From: Saprospiraceae bacterium
GTDB lineage: Bacteria > Bacteroidota > Bacteroidia > Chitinophagales > Saprospiraceae
NCBI GenBank assembly: GCA_016714085.1
Contig: JADJNW010000014.1
Location: 124,001-188,000 of the forward strand
DNA length: 64,000 nt
Direction: 5' to 3'
The position numbers were made by a program, and so were the translations under genes. The notes under the pieces are model-generated. The model worked only from the letters and a program-made list of their open reading frames with translations. It did not search any database and was not told the DNA's origin. This document shows positions 25,245-32,940 of the stretch, piece after piece. The number at the start of each line of letters is the position of its first letter. Positions within the stretch are counted from its first letter, which is position 1.

Positions 25245-28085
25245 ATGAAATTGCAATTCCATATCACCATTCTCTTTTTAGTCTTTTGTAATATTTCACT
25301 ATCTGCGCAGGTAGTTTACACCGATCCTTATTTCCCAAAACTCAATCAACCAGTCACGATTTATTTTGATGCAGCGCAAGGTGCCGGGGGCTTGAAAGAT
25401 TGCAACTGCGATGTTTATCTCCACACGGGTGTCATCACGAATGCCAGCACCAGTCAATCGGATTGGAAAAACGTGGTTACCACTTGGGGTCAAGCCAATG
25501 CTGCCTGGAAAATGACAAAAGTAAGCGGGGAGGCTAATTTGTATAGCTACATCATCAGCCCGTCGATTCGACAATATTATAATATCGGAAGTGGAGTAGA
25601 GGTACAAAACATGGCTTTTGTTTTCAGGAATGGCGACGGTTCGAAAGAGGGTAAAGACGTAGGTAATAAAGATATTTTATATCCGATTTATGCTGATAAT
25701 CTGCCATTTACAGGATTATTGCTTAGCCCTACGAGTCAGACCTTAGTGAAAGCAATTGGTGAAACGATTCCTGTTCGCTTTGTTACTTCTGAAAATGCGA
25801 CCATTACAGTAACTGATAACGGAACACTCCTGGTAGAGCAAGGTGGAAGTGCAAGTAGGGTTTTGGAATATACGCTGGAAGTCACGACCACTGGGACACA
25901 TAGAATTGAAATACAAGCTATTGCCGGGCAGAATACTCAAACGGCGACTTTCAGCTACACTGTGCCTTCTAACATTGCCCCGGCCAATCCGCCCGCCGGA
26001 ACGCAGGCTGGATTCACTTTTTTAGAAAATGACACCAAAGCAAGACTGTCGCTTTATGCCCCTGGCAAAAATCATGTTTTTGTGATAGGCGATTTTAATG
26101 ACTGGAAACCGAATAGCGATTTTCAAATGACAAAAAGCTTGGATGGAAATACTTTTTGGATTGAAATTGAAGGACTTACACTTGGTAAAAATTATACTTA
26201 TCAATATCTCGTAGATGGTGAATTGCGTATCGCCGATCCTTATAGTACCATTGTGCTGGATCCAAATAATGATTCGTTCATTCCCGCAGTGACTTATCCG
26301 AATTTGCCTGCTTATCCAAAAGATAAAACCACTGGCATGGTGACGCTATTACAGCCTGATGCGCCTGATTATCAATGGCAAACAAATGATTTTCAACGAC
26401 CATCCAAAGAAAATTTGGTGGTGTACGAGTTGCTTATCCGTGATTTCATTGCGCGACACGACTATACTACCTTAATTGATACCTTGAATTATCTGGAGAG
26501 ATTGGGCGTCAATGCAATCGAACTCATGCCAGTCAATGAATTTGAAGGCAATATTAGCTGGGGCTACAATCCTTCCTACCACATGGCTTTGGACAAATAC
26601 TATGGCCCAATCAATGAATTCAAGCGTTTTGTTGATGAATGCCATCGCCGGGGTATCGCTGTTATCCTTGATGTTGTCTTTAATCACGCTTTTGGGCAAA
26701 GCCCGCTGGCGCAATTGTATTGGGATGCAGCGAACAATAGGCCTGCTGCAAATAATCCCTGGCTTAATCCCATTGCAAAGCACCCGTTTAATGTGGGCTA
26801 TGATTTCAATCATGAAAGCGCTGCGACGCGTGCATTTGTGGATAGAGTCCTTACTTACTGGCTCAGCGAATTCCGGGTGGATGGTTTCCGCTTTGATTTG
26901 TCGAAAGGCTTTACGCAAAAGACCACCAACGATGATAGCCAATTCCGATTATATGATGCCGGACGCATTGCTACGCTCAAGCATTACGCAGATGTAGTAT
27001 GGTCAACAACGCCGGGCGCTTATGTCATTCTGGAGCATTTTGCTGAAAATAGCGAAGAAATCGAATTTGTGAATTATGGCATGATGCTCTGGGGAGGTTT
27101 TAATATTCATAACAACTATCTTGAAGCTGCAATGGGCTACGCTTCTAATTTCAGTGATGCTTCTTATAAATCAAGGGGTTGGTCGCAGCCTAGTATGGTC
27201 GCCTATATCGAAAGTCACGACGAAGAACGCTTGTTGTATAAAGCAAAGCAATTTGGGAACGTATCAGGCAGTTATAATATTAAAAATATTCCTACTGCGT
27301 TGCGTCGGGCAGAACTGGCGAATGCCTTTTTTTATACTATTCCTGGGCCTAAGATGCTCTGGCAATTTGGTGAATTAGGCTACGATTTTCCAATCAATTA
27401 TTGCCCAAACGGCACGATCAATAATAATTGTCGGGTTGACCAGAAGCCTATTCGTTGGGATTATTTTAGCGATGTCAATCGCCGCCGCTTGTACGATGTG
27501 ACCGGCGATTTGATTTATTTGAAAACCAATTATGAAGCCTTCAATACGAGCGATTTTACTTTAAATACTGCCAATGCTCCAAAAGTAATTCATTTGAATC
27601 ATGCAACGATGGACATAGCGGTGCAAGGCAATTTCGGCGTCGCCGATGCACAGATTGTCAATCCCTTTCAGCACGGCGGCTGGTGGTATGAATACTTCAC
27701 AGGAGATAGCATTCTTGTCAACAATCCAAGCCAAGCTCTTTCATTCGCGCCAGGAGAATATCGCCTTTACACAACGCAAAAAATTGCTCGCCCTTCCAAT
27801 ATGACAACCAGCGCTTACGAAATAGTGAAAAACAAATTCAATTTGAGCATTGCGCCCAATCCGACTAATGGAGTGGCACAAGTGCAATATATCTTGGAAG
27901 AAAGCGCTTCCGTCAAGCTGGAAGTATTTAATTTGCTTGGTCAGCGACTACAAACGCTTGCAAATACGCTCCAGATGGCTGGCATTCACCAACATCAAGT
28001 TAAAGGGCTTGTGCCGGGGATGTATTTAATAAAACTCACAGTCGGTAATAAAATTGAAACGAAACAATTGTCAGTCGTAAAATAA
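25245..28085 (+). CDS. Secreted GH13 alpha-amylase-family enzyme with CBM48-like module and T9SS sorting domain
   Basis: 946 residues. Order: signal peptide (ending SLSAQ); beta-sandwich starch-binding-like region to ~250; CBM48/E-set module at ~260-345 (ARLSLYAPGKNHVFVIGDFNDWK); GH13 barrel at ~385-760; C-terminal type IX secretion sorting domain at ~870-946 (APNPTNGVAQVQYIL, VFNLLGQRLQTL, GMYLIKLTVG). The catalytic residues are intact: nucleophile Asp in VDGFRFDLS, acid/base Glu in VILEHFAEN, and HDE in YIESHDEERL. The protein is exported by T9SS and probably cuts or debranches starch- or glycogen-like polymers outside the cell. The longer frame from 25098 is not used. Confidence 0.93.
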   Translation: MKLQFHITILFLVFCNISLSAQVVYTDPYFPKLNQPVTIYFDAAQGAGGLKDCNCDVYLHTGVITNASTSQSDWKNVVTTWGQANAAWKMTKVSGEANLYSYIISPSIRQYYNIGSGVEVQNMAFVFRNGDGSKEGKDVGNKDILYPIYADNLPFTGLLLSPTSQTLVKAIGETIPVRFVTSENATITVTDNGTLLVEQGGSASRVLEYTLEVTTTGTHRIEIQAIAGQNTQTATFSYTVPSNIAPANPPAGTQAGFTFLENDTKARLSLYAPGKNHVFVIGDFNDWKPNSDFQMTKSLDGNTFWIEIEGLTLGKNYTYQYLVDGELRIADPYSTIVLDPNNDSFIPAVTYPNLPAYPKDKTTGMVTLLQPDAPDYQWQTNDFQRPSKENLVVYELLIRDFIARHDYTTLIDTLNYLERLGVNAIELMPVNEFEGNISWGYNPSYHMALDKYYGPINEFKRFVDECHRRGIAVILDVVFNHAFGQSPLAQLYWDAANNRPAANNPWLNPIAKHPFNVGYDFNHESAATRAFVDRVLTYWLSEFRVDGFRFDLSKGFTQKTTNDDSQFRLYDAGRIATLKHYADVVWSTTPGAYVILEHFAENSEEIEFVNYGMMLWGGFNIHNNYLEAAMGYASNFSDASYKSRGWSQPSMVAYIESHDEERLLYKAKQFGNVSGSYNIKNIPTALRRAELANAFFYTIPGPKMLWQFGELGYDFPINYCPNGTINNNCRVDQKPIRWDYFSDVNRRRLYDVTGDLIYLKTNYEAFNTSDFTLNTANAPKVIHLNHATMDIAVQGNFGVADAQIVNPFQHGGWWYEYFTGDSILVNNPSQALSFAPGEYRLYTTQKIARPSNMTTSAYEIVKNKFNLSIAPNPTNGVAQVQYILEESASVKLEVFNLLGQRLQTLANTLQMAGIHQHQVKGLVPGMYLIKLTVGNKIETKQLSVVK

Positions 28086-28168
28086 ATAATTCAATTGCTG
28101 CTTGAAGTCTCATGGGTCTTGCCTGCCGATGAGACTTTATTTTTTTCTTTAAAATACAAGCACTTGAC

Positions 28169-28176
28169 TATCTTTG
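28169..28176 (+). promoter_or_regulatory. Promoter -7 box of the acylphosphatase gene
   Basis: TATCTTTG, exact TAnnTTTG, 20 bases before ATG 28196, so the leader would be about 13 bases. Confidence 0.5.
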
Positions 28177-28195
28177 CCTTCTCAAATGACTTCCG

Positions 28196-28465
28196 ATGGA
28201 ACACTGGAATATCAGGGTGTATGGCAGGGTGCAAGGTGTGTATTACCGGGCTTCGGCAAAAGAAAAGGCAGAAAAACTCGGGCTTACAGGATTTGTACAA
28301 AATGATAAAGATGGCAATGTGTATATTGAAGCCGAGGGGGAAGAAGCTATGCTACAAAAGTTTGCTGACTGGTGTTTGGAAGGGCCACAATTAGCCAAAG
28401 TAGAACGTGTAGATGTGATGGATGGAACCTGGCAAGGTTTTGAAAGTTTTGAGATCAAAAAGTAA
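28196..28465 (+). CDS. acyP: Acylphosphatase
   Basis: An 89-residue cytoplasmic enzyme that hydrolyses acyl phosphates. The substrate loop IRVYGRVQGVYYRASAKE supplies the catalytic Arg, and GFVQNDKDGNV supplies the catalytic Asn. Length and the closing FESFEIK strand are normal for the family. It is a single gene, with the promoter box immediately upstream, and is followed after 65 bases by a GNAT gene on the same strand. Confidence 0.95.
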   Translation: MEHWNIRVYGRVQGVYYRASAKEKAEKLGLTGFVQNDKDGNVYIEAEGEEAMLQKFADWCLEGPQLAKVERVDVMDGTWQGFESFEIKK

Positions 28466-28530
28466 GCATATTCCTCGTCTGATCAAATGTAAAACCTACC
28501 ACATTTTTTGATTGCAATTGGCAAACAATT

Positions 28531-28980
28531 ATGGAAATTATTATCAGAAAAGCCCAAAAACAGGACATTCCTGCTATTCACGCTTTGGTGCGGGAGTTAG
28601 CTATTTATGAAAAAGCGGAAGATCAGTTTGTTGCGACCATTGAAGAATACGAGCGAGATTTCGATGCTCATATTTATCGCACGACCATAGCGGAAGCGGA
28701 AGGAAAAGTGGTCGGTATGACTTTATCTTATATGGCCTATTCTACCTGGAAAGGGAAAATGTTGTACCTGGAAGATTTTGTAGTCTATGAAGCTTATCGG
28801 CGCTATGGTATTGGGCAAATGCTGTTTGATGCATTCCTGGAAGAAGCGCGTGAGGAAGGTTGTCGCTTGGTCAAGTGGCAGGTACTCGATTGGAACGAAC
28901 CGGCTTTAAAATTCTATCAAAAGAATAATGCTGTGATCGAAACCGAGTGGTGGAATGGCAAAATTTTTTTGAAAGATTAG
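28531..28980 (+). CDS. GNAT N-acetyltransferase (diamine/thialysine acetyltransferase-like)
   Basis: 149 residues. The GNAT fold is visible: IRKAQKQDIPAIHALVRELAIYEKAEDQF at the N-terminus, LYLEDFVVYEAYRRYGIGQMLF as the acetyl-CoA binding motif (R-x-x-G-I-G), and WQVLDWNEPALKFYQKNNA near the end. The W-N-x-x-A-x-x-F-Y motif and overall size match the SAT1/diamine acetyltransferase subgroup, which acetylates polyamines or thialysine. The exact substrate is unverified. Confidence 0.92.
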   Translation: MEIIIRKAQKQDIPAIHALVRELAIYEKAEDQFVATIEEYERDFDAHIYRTTIAEAEGKVVGMTLSYMAYSTWKGKMLYLEDFVVYEAYRRYGIGQMLFDAFLEEAREEGCRLVKWQVLDWNEPALKFYQKNNAVIETEWWNGKIFLKD

Positions 28981-29051
28981 AAGAAATTGCTTTAGTCCAT
29001 TTTACATTCAAAAGTCATATATAGTTATTTTTCAGATTTAGAAAAAATTTA

Positions 29052-29083
29052 TTTGTAAAAAATCAAATAACTTTCTAATTTTA
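29052..29083 (+). promoter_or_regulatory. Possible promoter of a short leader or sRNA
   Basis: TTTG (29052-29055) and TAATTTTA (29076-29083) are 20 bases apart; seven of eight -7 positions match. It would transcribe about 110 bases up to the hairpin at 29171-29203. Confidence 0.3.
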
Positions 29084-29170
29084 GGCATTGAAAATCATTG
29101 TGTTGCTAATAGTAATTTTTTTGATATAGCATAAACTTATAAAGCGAAAATATAGTGTTTCATAGTGTGA

Positions 29171-29203
29171 GGGGTAACTGCTTCGGTAGTTGCTCCTTTT
29201 TTT
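29171..29203 (+). terminator. Intrinsic terminator with TTCG loop, just before the FKBP gene
   Basis: An 11-bp stem (GGGGTAACTGC with GTAGTTGCTCC, three G-T pairs), a TTCG tetraloop and seven T. It ends only 14 bases before the ATG at 29218, so it acts either as the end of an upstream short RNA or as an attenuator. Confidence 0.75.
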
Positions 29204-29217
29204 ATATATTCACTTTT

Positions 29218-29778
29218 ATGAAAAATTTGTCTGCACTCTTTTTGGGCATTTGTATTGCGCTTAGTTGTCAGCAGTCTAAACCGACCGAAAAAGCCGCGCC
29301 GGAAAAGCCTGTGGTCAATGAAGATGAACTCGTTATGCGCCTTTCTGTTGATCTCGTAGCCGAGCCGCAAACCCAATGGGAACAAGAACGAAACGATATT
29401 ATTAATTACGCAATTGATAATTTATTAGATGTAAAGGCAACATCTTCAGGGCTTTATTATCAAATCCTTGCGCCTGGGCAGGGTGATTCGATCCGATGGG
29501 CGGAGCAGGTGCGTGTGCATTATCGCGGCTATTTTTTAGATGGTAAGGAATTCGATTCTTCGTACAAACGAGGCAAGCCCATTGATTTTTACGTTGGCAA
29601 TATGATTGACGGCTGGAATGAAGGCTTGAAAATGCTGCGCCCTGGGGCAAAGGCGCTTTTTATCGTGCCATCACACCTTGGTTATCGTGACAAAGGATTA
29701 AATGATGCCAAAGGTCAGCAATTAGTGCCACCTAACACCGTCTTGGTTTTTGAATTGGAAGTGCTGGAAAAATTATAA
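29218..29778 (+). CDS. FKBP-type peptidyl-prolyl isomerase lipoprotein
   Basis: 186 residues from ATG 29218. The lipoprotein signal is MKNLSALFLGICIALSC (lipobox Cys17). The FKBP domain occupies ~85-186: VRVHYRGYFLDGKEFDSSYKRG, DFYVGNMIDGWNEGLKML, GAKALFIVPSHLGY, PPNTVLVFELEVLE. It catalyses prolyl isomerisation to help envelope proteins fold. Bacteroidota GldI-like FKBP lipoproteins are similar in size, but I do not assign gldI. Twenty-one upstream codons that cross the terminator hairpin are excluded. The hairpin is close enough to control this gene. Confidence 0.92.
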   Translation: MKNLSALFLGICIALSCQQSKPTEKAAPEKPVVNEDELVMRLSVDLVAEPQTQWEQERNDIINYAIDNLLDVKATSSGLYYQILAPGQGDSIRWAEQVRVHYRGYFLDGKEFDSSYKRGKPIDFYVGNMIDGWNEGLKMLRPGAKALFIVPSHLGYRDKGLNDAKGQQLVPPNTVLVFELEVLEKL

Positions 29779-29894
29779 AAACCGATCGAAGAAATTTTTG
29801 GAAATACCAGGAAATATTGAACCCTTCCGACTTCCCTCGGTCGCCAGAGGCTTGCCGCAGGCGATGCCCATTTCCCACTTCCGACTTCCTTTCA

Positions 29895-30230
29895 TTATTG
29901 ATTTTCATTCAAAAACTGAACAATGTCTGGACATACCTTCGTCATTGCAGCTTCCATTTCCACTTGCTTTTGGCTAAGGTCGCCGTATTTCTGATTGAGT
30001 TGTTCTGAACAAGCCTGACTTTCACCTGCTATGCGCTCCAATTCTGCAATCGACTCCATCATCGCTGCTTCGTCTTGATTTTGAGACTGGCTGCCCATTT
30101 CTTTATACAATGTAATCATAGGTTCCAGGCAAGCACACAATTCCTTGGCAATCGCTTCGTCGTTAGGCTGCGATTTACAAGCGGTAATCCCCAGAGAAAC
30201 AAGCATTAACAGATAAAAAATATTTTTCAT
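29895..30230 (-). CDS. Small hypothetical lipoprotein, cysteine-containing helical protein
   Basis: 111 residues from ATG 30230: MKNIFYLLMLVSLGITAC with lipobox Cys18. The mature part is helical, with paired cysteines (ELCACLEP, QACSEQL, KVCPDI) that could form disulfides. It is not recognised as a named family; similar short lipoproteins are common in Saprospiraceae-type genomes. The long frame from 30347 overlaps the next gene and is rejected. A TTTG-N18-TTACTTTG promoter lies upstream inside the end of the M23 gene. Confidence 0.7.
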   Translation of the reverse strand: MKNIFYLLMLVSLGITACKSQPNDEAIAKELCACLEPMITLYKEMGSQSQNQDEAAMMESIAELERIAGESQACSEQLNQKYGDLSQKQVEMEAAMTKVCPDIVQFLNENQ

Positions 30231-30263
30231 AAATTGGCTTTTGAAATGAGCATAATTTCGGCT

Positions 30264-30293
30264 CAAAGTAATAGTAAAAAGCGGCAATCCAAA
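30264..30293 (-). promoter_or_regulatory. Putative promoter of the small lipoprotein gene
   Basis: On the reverse strand TTTG (30293-30290) is followed after 18 bases by TTACTTTG (30271-30264), 34 bases before ATG 30230. The same variant -7 box is seen before the 26-residue ORF at 36127-36207. Confidence 0.4.
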
Positions 30294-30298
30294 GTCTG

Positions 30299-30985
30299 TT
30301 ACACTTTTTGTAGTAGAAACGGCAAAAACAATAAAGGATCGGGACAAAGATTCAAAAAATAAGACGCTTCGGCTTGAGTCGCCACGCCAGGAAAATCGCC
30401 TTCTCTCCCTTCCATATCCAAAATCACCTGAAAATGCAAATGCGGCACCCAGCCACCATTTTCATCGCGATTGCCAAATGCAGCAAATTTTTGCCCTTTT
30501 GCAATGAATTTGCCTTGGTATAAATTTTCCAAAGAAGCCAGTGAAAGATGACCATAAAGCGTGTAAAAAGTAGTATTTTCTATAATATGTTCCAGAATAA
30601 TCGTAGCGCCGTAGTCCAGCATTTGATCGTTATACCGAAAGCTATGAACCCGAGCATCCAAAGGCGCATACACAGGTGTACCCGCTGGCGACCAAAGATC
30701 AAGCCCCAGATGAATGCAACGCGGCGGCTTTGTGCCATCATTAAATAAAGGGCTTTGCTCATAAAAAATGCGATGCTCGCCATAGCCACCATAGCCAACT
30801 TTAGCATGGTTTTGCTGCAAAACGCTTTGTACATAGGCATCCAAGCCTTCGTAGGTCGTCACATTCGTTGTTTGAAAATGAGGATTATGGATACTTAAAT
30901 CCAACGGACAGTAATCTTCCGGCTGCAAATGTTCGCCTAAGACAGGGAAAGTTGTGCCAGGAAGCTGAAAAGTCGATTTTTCCAT
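30299..30985 (-). CDS. M23-family metallopeptidase-like protein
   Basis: 228 residues. A C-terminal LysM/peptidoglycan-hydrolase-type M23 fold is visible: CIHLGLDLWSPAGTPVYAPLDARV (zinc-ligand H-x-x-x-D), then YTLYGHLSL and GGWVPHLHFQVIL (H-x-H). No signal peptide or membrane anchor is found, which is unusual for a cell-wall hydrolase; this matches a cytoplasmic Bacteroidota subgroup of peptidoglycan DD-metallopeptidase-like proteins. Substrate is uncertain. The N-terminal ~80 residues are not recognised. Confidence 0.85.
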   Translation of the reverse strand: MEKSTFQLPGTTFPVLGEHLQPEDYCPLDLSIHNPHFQTTNVTTYEGLDAYVQSVLQQNHAKVGYGGYGEHRIFYEQSPLFNDGTKPPRCIHLGLDLWSPAGTPVYAPLDARVHSFRYNDQMLDYGATIILEHIIENTTFYTLYGHLSLASLENLYQGKFIAKGQKFAAFGNRDENGGWVPHLHFQVILDMEGREGDFPGVATQAEASYFLNLCPDPLLFLPFLLQKV

Positions 30986-31181
30986 ATAAACAAAGCAAAT
31001 ACCCTTTTCATTGAAGATTTTACGAATAATTGGACAAAATATTGAAAGTTTTCTTTCAAGGAATTTGGTTTTTAAAATTTTTCAAAGAACGGAGCTTTAC
31101 TCTTTTTTAAATTTCTATTTAAGTAATAAAAACGGTCAAATTTTAAATTTTTTATAAATTTTAAAAAGAATCATTAAAAAA

Positions 31182-31214
31182 TTTGCATAAAATAAGCCAA
31201 TTCCTTTATCTTTG
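31182..31214 (+). promoter_or_regulatory. Strong Bacteroidota promoter of the cloverleaf RNA
   Basis: TTTG (31182-31185), 21-base spacer, TATCTTTG (31207-31214): full consensus at both boxes. Transcription should start near 31221. The preceding ~180 bases are very AT-rich with no gene. Confidence 0.65.
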
Positions 31215-31256
31215 CATTGTAAGTTTTCTGAAAGCAGAAACGATCAAAACAAACAT

Positions 31257-31413
31257 TGTGAGGTGATGAAACTTCGGCAGCCATGCCCTCTTGTCTCGGG
31301 GGTGGGGATTCAGAAATAAAGACAGCGTATAGCCGGTAATTCCGACAGGGGTTGACCACCAAACTTGCACTGCTCCTAATCTCCTCGTGAAGGTTCGAAT
31401 CCTTCCCTCACAG
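31257..31413 (+). ncRNA. Unidentified structured RNA with tRNA-like cloverleaf and oversized variable arm
   Basis: It folds by eye into every tRNA arm: acceptor TGTGAGG (31257-31263) with CCTCACA (31406-31412), 7 bp; T8; D-arm ATG/CAT with A14 and a GG in the loop; anticodon-like arm CCCTC-TTGTCTC-GGGGG with a 7-base loop and T33; T-arm GAAGG-TTCGAAT-CCTTC, perfectly canonical and directly stacked on the acceptor; discriminator G, no encoded CCA. The variable region is about 86 bases, closed by GGGGATT/AATCTCC. Oddities against a working tRNA: U at position 37, C at 21 and the huge arm. The literal anticodon would be GTC. A small hairpin (GTTTTCTG-AAAG-CAGAAAC) precedes it. The primary transcript is probably ~31221-31452. 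It is not tmRNA, 4.5S, 6S or RNase P RNA by any motif I know. Confidence 0.6.
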
Positions 31414-31415
31414 CT

Positions 31416-31452
31416 AAGCCCTTGAACACACTATGTGATCAGGGGCTTTTTT
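31416..31452 (+). terminator. Intrinsic terminator of the cloverleaf RNA
   Basis: A 10-bp stem AAGCCCTTGA / TCAGGGGCTT (one T-G pair), with an inner CACA/TGTG hairpin and six T. It begins two bases after the cloverleaf, so the RNA is a stand-alone transcript. Confidence 0.85.
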
Positions 31453-31526
31453 GTTTTACAGGACGATACTTGAATAGGAATATTAGTGAGAGCGTGGCGG
31501 TGGATGATTTGTTTTCCATCGCCATT

Positions 31527-32821
31527 TTATTTTAACCAATTTCCGATAGCATCCATCGCTTCTATCATTCGAGGGCAGCATTCTTGTACAAATGCGCCAT
31601 TGAAAGGCTTTTCGCCAAAGGCAGTTGCCAAATCCAATGCTTTTTGCCCATCAAAATCTACATAAGAAAGTCGAGCAGTCAAATCTTCTTCCGGGCAACC
31701 AAAATCAACGCTGGGCAGTAGCGCTACGCCTGTTTCTTCGAGAAGTTTTTCGCATAATTGTTTATTGTTTTTGATACCTCTTGCTGCTAGTTTTCCCGAT
31801 GCGCTTCAAAATTTGGGAATAAATAAAATCCACCTTGTTGCTTGGGTGCTGTTACTTGCATTTCTTCCAGGCGTATGTGCATTGCCTTGCCAATAGCTCG
31901 AAGCACATTACGGGCTTTGTTTAAATAATCATCAATTTCAGGGTTTTCTTGAAAAGCAGATACGGCGGCGTATTGAATGGGCGCACTGGTAGAAGTGAAG
32001 GTTTCGCTGGCGACGATCGCCATGGCGTCGAGCAGCCACCGCAAAGCAGGCGGAAAGACAAACGTGCCAAGTCGCCAGCCACCAGCACCGCACCATTTGG
32101 ACAGTCCTGTACTTACGATCGTGCCTTCAGGATAAAAACGCGCCACTGAAACGTGCTGCCCCATATGGTGCAACTCGCCATAGATTTCGTCAGAAAGCAG
32201 CAACATTTTATATTTTCGAGCTACTTCGGCAATTCTTTTCAAGCGTTCAATGGTGTAAGTCGAACCGGTCGGATTCGCAGGATAATTCAAGACAATAATA
32301 CGTGGGCGTTCAGAGTCTTGCTGACAAAGGGTTTCCAATTCATCTGGAGATAGCCGCCAATCATTTTCCAAATGCGTATCTACCCAATTAACTTTCCTTC
32401 CAACAATCGTTGCTTGCGGCGAATACGATACCCAGCTTGGCTTGGGAATCACCAAATCACCGTAGTAAACCAATTGCAAAATAAAAAGGAGTTCTTTGGA
32501 GCCGGGGCCGATAAGAATATCCTCGGCGCTGCGATCGAGATTTTGTTTTCGCCTAAAATAATCAGCAATGGATTGGCGCAATTCCAACAAACCTTTCACT
32601 GGCAAATAATCTTTCTCATGCGCGTGTGCTTGGAGGCTTTTGACAACAGGCATTGGCACAGGAAAGGGCGACTGCCCGAAGCCCAAGCGATAGACCGTTT
32701 TGCCTTCTTGCTGTAATTGGCGAGATTTTTCATTGATTTCGAGGGTAGAAGATTTTTTTAAACCACGAATATTCAGGTTTAAATCGACCCGAACGTGCTG
32801 CTTGTGATGCAGGCCTTCCAT
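31527..32821 (-). CDS. PLP-dependent aminotransferase class I/II, C-terminal frameshift
   Basis: Aspartate-aminotransferase fold: NYPANPTGSTY, LLSDEIYGEL, PLP lysine in STGLSKWCGAGGWRLG, and YLPVKGLLELRQSIADYF near the start. The frame stops at ...PNFEAHREN (31787), short of the family end. Shifting frame at the A4 run (T4 at 31791-31794, one base added) continues as KLAARGIKNNKQLCEKLL...ALLPSVDFGCPEEDLTARLSY and ends at 31527, giving 431 residues. It lies 119 bases downstream of the KamA-like gene on the same strand, so the pair may act on one amino-acid substrate. Substrate is unknown. Confidence 0.88.
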
Positions 32822-32940
32822 AAATATTTTTTTAGTAGCGATAACGATGCTGTAGCTCTATAAATTTCAGAGCTTAACCCCAGCAAATATGGCACATTTT
32901 TAGAAATGCGCCATATTGCCTGCATTTTACAATAGAGATT

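Noticed and set aside
31283..31339. An 18-codon ORF (MPSCLGGGDSEI...) inside the cloverleaf RNA, which might suggest a tmRNA tag
   Set aside because: There is no tmRNA 5' signature, no Ala-Ala ending, and the codons overlap the D- and anticodon-like arms.
31257..31413. An ordinary tRNA (literal anticodon GTC)
   Set aside because: The variable region is ~86 bases, position 37 is U and position 21 is C; no normal tRNA-Asp looks like this. A tRNA with group I intron was also considered, but the insertion is far too short.
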